Shown piece after piece: positions 55,331 through 64,000 of a stretch of 64,000 nt of DNA. Within the stretch, counting starts at the first letter, position 1; every line of letters begins with the position of its first letter. Source of the DNA: Meandrina meandrites (taxonomy: Eukaryota > Cnidaria > Anthozoa > Scleractinia > Meandrinidae); contig OY855909.1 in the NCBI GenBank assembly GCA_963693305.1, positions 5,196,241 through 5,260,240 of the forward strand, read 5' to 3'. The translations under genes and the position numbers were made by a program. The notes under the pieces were generated by a model. That model was given only the letters and a program-made list of their open reading frames with translations. It was not told where the DNA came from and searched no databases.

Positions 55331-57077
55331 ACAGACAAAACCTTCTTTATAGCTCACTTTGATGGCCTGTGCCGAGAGTATCCTCGCGGGCGTTTATGGG
55401 ATTATTAGGGGAAAAGCAAATACTCGCGGGATGGGAACTTAGAGAAGGACGCTGAATGCGATTATTTTAGGATTAATATATAAAGTCTAGAAAAGACAAC
55501 GAACGAAGAGAACTGTTGACAAATTAATTAATAAATAACTGCAAGCGAGCGGTTTTGATTTGAATTATCTTTTCCGGGTCTGCCATCTTTACACGAGCCG
55601 CTCCGAGACTGCTATCTCTCTAAATGATTTTCGAAAACGTCGTTATGCATGAGTACTTAGTTAATTGCCACAGTTACTTTAAAATATATACAAAACAAAT
55701 TGACTTTGTCAATAATCTGAAAATGCTTGCTTTCCTAAAATAGTTGGCTCGGTCGGGCGATGGAATCAACATTTTATCACTGGGATGACCTAAACTGCAA
55801 TAAAGATGGAGAAAATAGTTGTCTTAGGCCAATTGTTTATCATTGTGGCAGACCGCTCGGCTAGAAATTAGCGACAGGTTTAGCTCACATCGTTCAACCA
55901 GAGTTAATAGAGGGAGACTGGTTCAGCTACCAGAATCCACGCTTCAAAATTATAAAAGAAAGCTGCAGCTTGCAGAGAAAATGTGGGAATGTTGAATAGT
56001 TATCTGAACTCAACCTGCGCTTACTTCTCGCAACCCGTCGATAAACAGTCAACCACTGTCAGGGCAATTATTATTTTAATACACGAAGAATACAAGCCAG
56101 AACTTGTCACAACTCGAACGGAACTTGGCAACTGGCTCAAGCAATTTTTAATTGAATTTAGAAGTAGCTGGAGCAAGCTCTCAATCAATATTGGAACATT
56201 GCACCTCAAAAACATAGCTGCGAGGAAAAGAACATCCGGTCAGTTTTAGCTGGTTTAGTAACATTGAAATCACCATCGCATTTAGCCTTCCACAATCGCT
56301 CGTGCCGACACTCTCGGCCCAGGCTGCCACTCTTTTTCGAAGTAAGATATGAAAACAGAATGACTCGGCTCTTGCTTTGCTGCAGGCATACATGGATATG
56401 TCCACTGACAGGGACTGGTTTTGCGCCACACAGCCGAGTGCTCGACTTCAGATTTGCACAGAACTTGTAACAGTTTGAATCGCATTTAGTTGCAGAGAAA
56501 TTCAAGACGTGAGGATACTTCATCAAATGTAAAGTGCCTTATCTTATATGTAAGCCATCGGAGTTGCAATAAGCATTAAAAAAAGGTCTCCATTAATTCA
56601 TTTGTGTGTTCTTGACCCTCCTTAATTCCCCGCTGCTTTGCGAAGTTTGGAACACAGTTAGAAATCAAAAATGGCTAGCGTCGACGGCCCTGGTCATAAA
56701 ACACTTGAGTGGCAAATGGAGCGAGGAAGCGCTTTGAGGCGAAATAATTGTCTACACCATTAACCAGAAACAGTCGAGTAGCAAATGGAGCGTAGAAGTG
56801 CTATGACCAGAAACTCATGAGTTGCTGCTATGACACGGAACTGATATATGTTGACCAATAAACACTTGAGTAAGAGAGCATGGAAGTTCTTTGGACCTGA
56901 ACGCGGAATCCGTCCGCACGAGAAAAATCAATATTAGGATGGTATGCGGGAAACCCCGTCTATAATTATCTCCGATTCCAATTGGTTCTGTTTGTCTTAT
57001 ATAGTCGTTGAAGGTGCGCAGTATACGTTCAGAACAGATAATCATCGTACCCTTGCTGAATCTATTCAACCAGGAGT
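55331..57077. other. No firmly supported gene
   Basis: An 88-residue open frame (55983-56249) and a cysteine-containing minus-strand frame (56206-56526) have no recognised domain or splice support. A diverged direct repeat, AGTGGCAAATGGAGCGAGGA (56709) and AGTAGCAAATGGAGCGTAGA (56774), lies upstream of gene copy 2. Confidence 0.45.
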
Positions 57078-57305
57078 ATGCATTCTAAAACGGTGCCCTC
57101 CATTCAAGATTTATCGTGTGTTATGTCTCTGTTTGTGATCATGTGTTACGTGATCAAGATGTACAGAGCTCTAATTTATTTTGAGCTGAGGGTGGATCAT
57201 CAACAAAATGAAGTCAGGAGGCGGAACGACCAGATGAGAATAAATTTGAGAAACCCGCGCAATCACAATCGCTATCCGACGGAAAACGACGAACGGCAAG
57301 GCTGA
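57078..57305 (+). CDS. Small single-pass membrane protein, copy 2 (divergent)
   Basis: A 75-residue protein. Landmarks shared with copies 1 and 3 are SIQDLS (SIQEFS), a hydrophobic segment (CVMSLFVIMCYVI), KMYRALI (KMKRGLM), EVRRR (EARRR) and a closing ENDERQ (EHDERQ). Overall identity is low, but the order of motifs and the charge pattern are kept, which argues for a conserved protein under selection on its membrane anchor and basic tail. Copy 2 ends RQG. Function unknown. Confidence 0.5.
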   Translation: MHSKTVPSIQDLSCVMSLFVIMCYVIKMYRALIYFELRVDHQQNEVRRRNDQMRINLRNPRNHNRYPTENDERQG

Positions 57306-57660
57306 ACAAGTGGGTATGACTTTTTTCTTGGCTAGTTTTCTTGTTTTAGTTATTTTATCAAACTTCGCGTTTTTTATTTGACCTGTTGTCCTGTGAGGCA
57401 GGCCTCCAGAATCTCACAGAGTCTTATAAGACTGACAAAGTCGAAATATTTTCCATTATGTTTGTACAGAAAGATTCTAAGACTTTTCCTATTGTATTTT
57501 CCAGGACAAAGAAACGAGTGCTCACTGGATACACAAATCAAAGCGTAGTTTATTAGCTTTGAGAGGAGAGAAGATAACTTTTTTTCTGGCGGATTCACTG
57601 GATTTTGCGAGAATTAAGCACCGATCCAACAGCAGATAGATATATGTGTAAACTAAATGT

Positions 57661-57815
57661 TGATAGATGCTAAAAACAAAAAACTCTACGGACCCCAACT
57701 GTGTCCCTTTATGATAAAACGAAGCAACGGGTCTGTTTCACGAACAGCGGTATTTCATAATTTTACTTTATAGTAAAATAAAGCATATATCACAGGATTC
57801 GTGTCATTTGCCTAA
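57661..57815. repeat. Displaced upstream flank of small-gene copy 3
   Basis: AACTCTACGGACCCCAAC and TTTCACGAACAGCGGTATTT match 20-260, upstream of copy 1. In copy 1 this lies about 300 bases before the gene, but here copy 3 is 5.8 kb away. So about 5.5 kb has been inserted between 57815 and 63340. Confidence 0.65.
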
Positions 57816-59235
57816 TAAAAATACCAAATGACCGATATTAAAATTAAACACAATTTTTGCGTAAGTTGTTTAAAAATACACAAATATCATTACCGGTAAT
57901 AATTACCGGTAGATGTGAACCGTTGCATAACTAATTGTCGATCTACCGTGTCGTGGTCTGCTATCATGACTACTTTAATATTCTCCTTTGTGGCCGTTTT
58001 GGAATGGTTTCTTTAGAGACAGAGTTTCGTGTCTTTCGTGACAACCCATAAAACGGCTGAGAAAAAGACTACCTTTGACTGAATCTCATTTCTTCAGTGC
58101 GACACACGAAGGCTAATAACTCAAGAAAGTCTTAAAATGGATGTCAAATGCAACATATTCAGATCTCGACTTCCGCCATGCACTCATTAAAATTACTTTT
58201 GTTACATTTAAGGTGCTTTCGGAGTAATTCTCTGTGCACACAAATGCCAAAAGGGGTTTTATTTGAAATCCTGATATCCATATATCTGCCTCTGCGTTGG
58301 TTACTTAGGAGATTTTTCTTCACTGGAAACTTGTCTTAATGTACCAGTGAATCTCGAGTTTCTCGGCCGGGGCGTAGGGGCATTAGGCTTTGTGTGGTTA
58401 AGTAAACAGCGCAATTTGCCAAGCTTCGTGATTCTTTTGTTTTACCCGTTTACCCAGTTATGGGGGGGGGGGGGGGGGGGGGGGGGAACTCTGTAAATAT
58501 TTGGGTTGGGGTGTGCCACCCTTACCCTATTCCAGACCAAGTTCAGCTGTATTTGTAACCCTACTCTAGAATATAGACGCCAAAAAAACCCCTACCCTAT
58601 CACAGACTAACTGTTTTCTAGAAACGTATTGTTTGCAATTATGGTAAACAATCTGTCACCAAATTTATCGTTACGGTAAGGGATTAAGTAGTCCCGTTTA
58701 TACATGTGAAGTCTTGGGTGTGAAGGTCTTGTTTTCGAGTTTCAACTGATTCCTATGTTAGATGAAATTTTTCAGAAACTGGTCAGTTTCGCGGTAAAGT
58801 ATACTATTTTCTAGACCAAAACTCTCCGATTTCAGTATCCTATCCCAGACTAATAAAAACATATTATTCGAAGATAGGCAAAAATTAGAACAACTCAAGG
58901 CTAAACCATTACGCATGTTTGTCGTGATCTTGCTTCTCGTGCAAAATATAACTTGTCTGAAAAAAAAAAAATGAAAACCGAAAGCTCGGCTTTTGTTATT
59001 CAGTAGAAAAAACTTATGAACAGGAGGGATTCCTCTTGGGCATGAAATTTAAATAATTTCTGAATTATTAATAGTGGTGTTGCTTGTAACATTTTAAAAA
59101 CTCGTGCTTCTTTGCATCCTGACGGTTACCAAACACGAGAAAAGTGAGGAATGCACGAGCCTTGGCGTTTTTCAGTGCGGAAAAACCCTGATGATGAATA
59201 TGACGAAGCACGAGTTGTTAAAACTGTTATTGAAT
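57816..59235. mobile_element. Inserted segment with a poly-G MITE end
   Basis: 58460-58486 is a run of about 27 G, followed by GGGTTGGGGTGTGCCACCC and CCCTACTCTAGAAT / CCCTACCCTATCACAGAC phrases to about 58620 and again near 58850. This resembles one end of the element at 59943. No right end was found. The rest is unassigned. Confidence 0.5.
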
Positions 59236-59254
59236 ATGACTATCTTTAAAACAG

Positions 59255-59640
59255 GGAATGGGGAATGGGGAATGGGGAATGGGCTGGGGAATCTTTAAAA
59301 CGGGGAATCTTTAAAAGCGGGAATCTTTAAAATGAGGAATCTTTAAAACGGGGAATCTTTAAAATGGGGAATCTTAAAAAGCGGGAATCTTTAAAATGAG
59401 GAATCTTTAAAACGGGAATCTTTAAAATGGGGAATCTTTAATAAAAGCGGGAATCTTTAAAATGGGGAATCTTTAAAAGCGGGAATCTTTAAAATGGGGA
59501 ATCTTTAAAAGCGGGAATCTTTAAGAGGGGAATCTTTAAAAGCGGGAACCTTTAAAACGGGGAATCTTTAAAAGCGGGAATCTTTAAAATGAGGAATCTT
59601 TAAAACGGGGAATCTTTAAAAGCCGGAATCTTTAAAATGG
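59255..59640. repeat. Left arm: GGGAATCTTTAAAA array
   Basis: It opens with GGGAATG units, then about 24 units of 14-17 bases (GGGAATCTTTAAAACG, GCGGGAATCTTTAAAATG). TTTAAA within the unit is self-complementary. Confidence 0.92.
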
Positions 59641-59942
59641 AACGAAACGAAATTGAAATGCTCTGCTCGGCTTTGCTTCGCTCGCCGAATATTTCTTTCG
59701 GCCCTTTCCACACGCTCTCGCTACAAGGCCTGTTCGCAGGATAAAATGCCTTTTAATAAATGTTTTTTAAAAAAACCAAGTAAATTATTATTAGTAGCTA
59801 TTACGGCCTCTAACATTGCGCATTCTCAGCCATTTTACAGGAAATGTCATAAGAACGCGCAAAGGTCAGGTTTAAACTTAATCTCATCAGGGAATATATC
59901 TGTCAGGTTATATCTGTCAGAATATATATCTCAGGTTATATA

Positions 59943-60360
59943 CCCGGGGGGGGGGGGGGGTACTCCCCTAAATTTCGGATAGGGGTGTGCCGCGAACGTT
60001 CTCAAACCCTGACCCTATCTAAGGATAAAGAAAACGAAAATTGATAGCCTTTCTAAGGCCCAAACCCGAAAATTGACACCCTATTCAAGGGGAGGAGAAG
60101 CATTGCGTGAGGATTCAAATAACGGCTAACCCGGCAAAGCTCAAATCTTTCAAAATCGCTTTGTTAATACTTAATGACGGATAGTTCAGTTTTAACAGAC
60201 AATTTTTTTTCATTTAGCTGGGCGTTTATTTGAGCTACCCTATCTAAGGATCACACCGGAAACACAATGCCAAAAGGAACAAAAGTGATACCCTACTTAA
60301 GGACCGAGAACCTCAAAAAACATACCCTATCCCGCGGCACATACCTATATAGCCCGGGGG
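59943..60360. mobile_element. CCCGGGGG-ended MITE nested in the foldback element
   Basis: Left CCCGGGGG...TACTCCCCT and GGGTGTGCCGCG; right CCCGCGGCACATACC...GCCCGGGGG. TTATATA flanks both ends as a 7-bp target duplication. CCCTATCTAAGGA-type repeats fill the interior. Confidence 0.78.
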
Positions 60361-61454
60361 TTATATATCTGTCGCTTTGTTCTACGCGTTGGTGAGTTTC
60401 CATGATTAGAAAATCCCTCGACTATGCTTGAAGATGAAAGAAAAACGACAATACGGGACTGTTATTCGCTCACGAACAAATTTTAGCCTACATTTTATCC
60501 GGACTTGTTCTTTTGTGACCACTTTCGCCAAGATGTCGCGACAAGATCGGTTGTCATCGGTCATGCACTGCATGCCTGGTGAGGCGCTCAATTTCAATTG
60601 TTGACAACCCTAGGTTCAAACTCCATTCAAATAATTTTCGAGTTGCAAAAAAAAAAAAAAAGTTTCCTAGAGAAATTCCTTTGTCCTAGTTAAAGATGTT
60701 GGCGGGAATTTACTCGGTTCAGTTGTTCATGAGGGTGAACGGACCGCTTTTATCGAAGAAGTGAATTCCAGATATGGTTTCATTGATTTCCGGCCGCCAT
60801 GTTGATGCCCCTTTTCATGGGCTTCATACTGTGCTCTCCCGGGGTGCTCTCTACATTTGCGTGGAACAATTTGAAGGATTACTCAAGAACGGAATATCGT
60901 AAAAACCCGAGACTTGAACAAGCCGAATATCTTGTAATTTTCTACAGCCTGTAATATTCTCTATTTTTTTTGGCTCAATTGTTTTGGATTTACTTTTTTG
61001 CGGCGTGGCAGTAGATACAGTGGAACCAGCGATTGATCAGTTAAGTACTGAAGGGCAGTCTATGAATAGAAAACTGTGAGAAAAAGCGAGGCTAAAGTAT
61101 TCTACTCGATCTCAAATGCTAGTATTCACAGAAATAAAAAAAAAACATAGCGAAATTATTTCCATTGAAAAGAAAAATCGCAAGCGGGAAAGCTATATTC
61201 TCCCAAAGCCGTTCCCAATGGCGGGAAAACAAGAGAGACATGCCAACGCGTCAGGCAAACTTTTGCCCTTTCTCAGTCTTGCTGATGTTCAGTCAGCACG
61301 ACTGAATTTAAGTTTTCTTTGGCTTTTGTCAATAAGCCGAAAAAAAATAGATAAGTTCGATAGCTTACCACCGTATAACTTGGAAAAAATAACGTGCCAG
61401 GATATGGTCGGGCAAGGGCCTAGGGACAGATGGAGCTGTTTTTGTGGTTTCCCA

Positions 61455-61790
61455 TTTTAAAGATTCCCCGTTTTAAAGATTCCCCGTTTTTCCCTGTTTT
61501 AAAGATTCCCGCTTTTAAAGATTCCCCGTTTTGAAGATTCCCGCTTTTAAAGGTTCCCCGTTTTAAAGATTCCCTGTTTTAAAGATTCCTCATTTTGAAG
61601 ATTCCCACTTTTAAAGATTCTCCATTTTAAAGATTCCCGCTTTTAAAGATTCCCGCTTTTTAAGATTCCTCATTTTAAAGACTCCCACTTTTAAAGATTC
61701 ACCATTTTAAAGATTCCCGCTTTTAAAGATTCCCCGTTTTAAAGATTCTCCAGCCCATTCCCCATTTCCCGATTCCCCATTCCCTGTTTT
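61455..61790. repeat. Right arm: inverted GGGAATCTTTAAAA array
   Basis: AAAGATTCCCCGTTTT and AAAGATTCCCGCTTTT units, about 20, ending in CCATTCCCCAT-type units that mirror the start of the left arm. Confidence 0.92.
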
Positions 61791-61810
61791 AAAGATAGCC
61801 GTTATTGAAT

Positions 61811-63342
61811 TGGAGGCGTTCAGTATACGTTAATTACATTAATTGGTCGATCGCTTTTTGCGATAAAAATGTATTCCTGTTTTTCATGTTGATCAAGTTA
61901 GCCTCGATTTGCATCGGCGTCCTTTTTCCTGTTCACGTCTTTTAACCCCTGTTCGGTACACTGTCAAGCAAATTTCCTCGTTAAAGGGATGCTTTGTAAC
62001 GGAAAAATCTACTATCCGGTTTTGGCCGCGTAAACTGACGTTGTTTTGTTCATACGGTGCAATCCGATACGTACCCAGCATAGTACATTAGAAGTGCAAA
62101 GAGAAGTTGGCCACCGATATTTTTAATCACTTGCCAGCAGCGTGCGAAACAAAATTGATGGATGTACTCGAATCGGGATGCGTGCGCGGTTTGAGGTCTA
62201 AAAATAGAATGCAAATGATTACACCCCCCCCCCCCCCCCGCCCACCCCCCAGCGATACTCCGACAACATCAGCGTGTTCCGAGAGAAACAGAGGGAATCT
62301 AGGCGAAGTTTTCATTTTAAAAAAGTGTTTTAGGAACACTGGCAGTTTTAGAAAGTGTTTTAGGAAAATCGTCCGCCATTCTGGCTTGTTTGACTTGTTT
62401 GTCAGAGTCTTGTCTGAATCATGACGTCACTCGCGCGCTTCGCTATTCACCGTCAAATATAATCCAGCTGAGGATCCGGACAGCCTTTGCTTACAATGTT
62501 TATACTAGTTTGTTCCGAATGAAGGGCATTCGACTAAAGGCCGTTATATCAAACAGTTTTATGTAATTTACCATGATTTGAGTGTTAGACAGCGAATGAT
62601 TAAGATGCGTCCGGATTGTTGTTTCCTTTTAAAATGTGTATCTTGTTTGCATTCTTGGACTTGTGTGCCCAACTCGAGCACATAGGAAATTACTCGTCAT
62701 GACCAGTGTTTTAGGTATCTGATTCAAATCAGTAGCTATCTTCCTCAGGGCTTTCATTGTGTATCAAAAAAGCAAAGTTCATGTAGTGACCAAAGACTTT
62801 TTCCCCAATGGTTAATAGTAACATTTTCCCTGCTAGCAGAGGCTCTTTTCCTGGTGTTGGCTTAGAAATGATTTGAGAATACAGTCCGACCAACTAATTA
62901 CAGCTATGTACTTCTTGCTACAAAACAAAAACGCGAGTGACTTTGAGTTAAAAATAAAGTTATCATATTAACTCAGTCCAATTCACAAGGGTCGCAATTA
63001 ACGCGGAAGATTTGTGCGAAATTCAGCTAAATCGGATTACATACTTGTAATGAGAAGCAGGCCTGATAGAATGGCGGGAATATTTTCACTGAATCTTACC
63101 TCGTTTTAATATGATTATAGTTCTAGCATTAGGGTATTTAATATCATGTAATATGCTATCCTGTTTGAGGTTATTTCTTTCTCTTTTCGCCGTTAATTAC
63201 GCTTCAGGCCAACGTCACGTTGTTTTATTTACCCTCCTCCCCTTCGGCGACCAATTTCGCCTATAAATCGCCCGGCAAAATTATTTTTCCCATCACTTAA
63301 TCACATTCGGGCAATTAGTGGCTATTGTGTGGATGTGGGAGT
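61811..63342. other. No gene seen
   Basis: Contains a C-run/G-rich patch (62222-62255) and the isolated element end CCCTGCTAGCAGAGG at 62830. Otherwise unassigned. The inserted segment relative to copy 1 ends near 63342. Confidence 0.5.
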
Positions 63343-63530
63343 AAACATTAGAGACCGGAAGTTTTATAAATGACGATACGTGGTAAAGTTAAAAATTCCA
63401 CGAAGTCAGTCACATGCGAACCTTCCATATCGCCGCTCTTCCATATAGCGTAACGTCACCAATCACCGCTCTCGACTGCGTGTCATTCAAAAACGAAAAA
63501 CATAACATGATACATTTGATGATTTGATGC
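63343..63530 (+). promoter_or_regulatory. Putative promoter region of small membrane protein gene copy 3
   Basis: Conserved with 296-520: GGAAGTTTTATAAATGACGA, GTAAAGTTA, CCACGAAGTCAGTCACA, CTCTTCCATATAGCGTAACG and TCACCAATCACCGCTC (CCAAT core). Only one full copy of the CCAAT block is present, against two in gene copy 1. Confidence 0.4.
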
Positions 63531-63618
63531 ATTGTGCTCTTGGTCGTCTCACAGAATCACGCCTTTGCTGAGAACTTCTTTTACTGAACTCATTCAGAAG
63601 TACGCATTTCGGAAAACC

Positions 63619-63858
63619 ATGCTGTCCATTCAAGAATTTTCCAGCCTGGCGTGTGCTGTTCTTTTGATGTTGATTCTGGGCTTCATGATCAAAATGAAAA
63701 GAGGTTTAATGAATAGAAATGCAAGAATGCCGGAAAACGTCCGCCAACCTGTAGAAGCGAGAAGGCGAAGAGTTGTGAGAAACGAGGAGAACTACAAGTA
63801 CAATTACAGTGTCCCATGTAATCGCAAGAAGGCCAGAGAACACGATGAGCGCCAATAG
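63619..63858 (+). CDS. Small single-pass membrane protein, copy 3
   Basis: 79 residues from the ATG at 63619, differing from copy 1 at a handful of positions (AVLLML against AVFLML, NRNARM against NRDARM, ENVRQP against ENLGQP, RRRRVV against RRRSVV, ending DERQ). The membrane segment and basic tail are unchanged. The downstream donor GTAAGT and TTTTTCAG are also kept. Start choice and uncertainty are as for copy 1. Confidence 0.6.
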   Translation: MLSIQEFSSLACAVLLMLILGFMIKMKRGLMNRNARMPENVRQPVEARRRRVVRNEENYKYNYSVPCNRKKAREHDERQ

Positions 63859-64000
63859 TTTAGTAAGTATGTGTGTGTGTGCGTTTTACTAAATTTTGTA
63901 CCAGTTTGAAACAAATATGACGGGCGCATTTGTTTTTCAGTGTTTTGTTTTGTACTCCGAGTGCGTATAAGCGGGCATTTGAATCCTAAAGCAAACAACT

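Larger units (their letters stand above)
59236..61801. mobile_element. Foldback element with GGGAATCTTTAAAA arms, 9-bp target duplication
   Basis: TTATTGAAT flanks both ends (59227-59235, 61802-61810). The termini ATGACTATCTTTAAAACAGG and the inverse (CCTGTTTTAAAGATAGCC) lead into arms of tandem repeats. The 1.8-kb centre has no recognised transposase and hosts a nested MITE (59943-60360). A 9-bp duplication with long repetitive arms fits Mutator-like or foldback elements. Confidence 0.85.

Noticed and set aside
56206..56526. Cysteine-containing minus-strand frame as a secreted protein exon
   Set aside because: No signal peptide, clear domain or splice sites that I could support.

Overview
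This is a piece of a gene-sparse, repeat-rich animal nuclear genome. The base composition is AT-rich. Coding regions are split by GT-AG introns, polyadenylation signals are present, and there are no operons or Shine-Dalgarno sites. Families of inverted-repeat elements (MITEs), a Penelope-like reverse transcriptase, a LINE, a tRNA-derived SINE and a tRNA-like 250-bp unit all occur. Together with an expanded intronless BTB-Kelch family and a fish/cnidarian-type integrase-core gene, this points to a cnidarian, probably a stony coral. That placement is an inference from family recognition and was not tested by any search.

Three loci frame the window. (1) A tiny single-pass membrane protein gene occurs at 601-840, 57078-57305 (divergent) and 63619-63858. 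(2) The last exon of a WDR25-like WD40 gene lies at 54426-54647, with a partial duplicate at 3006-3212. Both are followed by a long degenerate GTGCGTT-type repeat. (3) A BTB-BACK-Kelch gene and its 3' flank occur three times on the minus strand: locus A (about 5860-14100), locus C (about 17400-23380) and locus B (about 41760-50470). Copies C and B are intact. Copy A is cut in two places by transposons. These are segmental duplications, and the copies serve as empty sites that date each other's insertions.

Between the duplicated loci lie a spliced integrase-core (DDE) gene at 26774-28658 and fragments of Penelope and LINE reverse transcriptases. A tandem array of palindromic units starts inside the LINE fragment. 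There is also a cluster of three tRNA-Thr-like genes, and a four-exon minus-strand gene (51343-53658) encoding a signal peptide, eight tryptophan-rich 11-residue repeats and a C-terminal membrane segment.

The most striking pattern is the large inverted-repeat (foldback) elements. Four occur at 8176-10528, 11190-13138, 43332-47102 and 59236-61801. Three of them carry arms made of short tandem repeats, and the repeat sequence differs in each. All four are flanked by recognisable target duplications, and two sit inside one Kelch gene. The most novel protein candidate is the Trp-rich 11-residue-repeat membrane protein.
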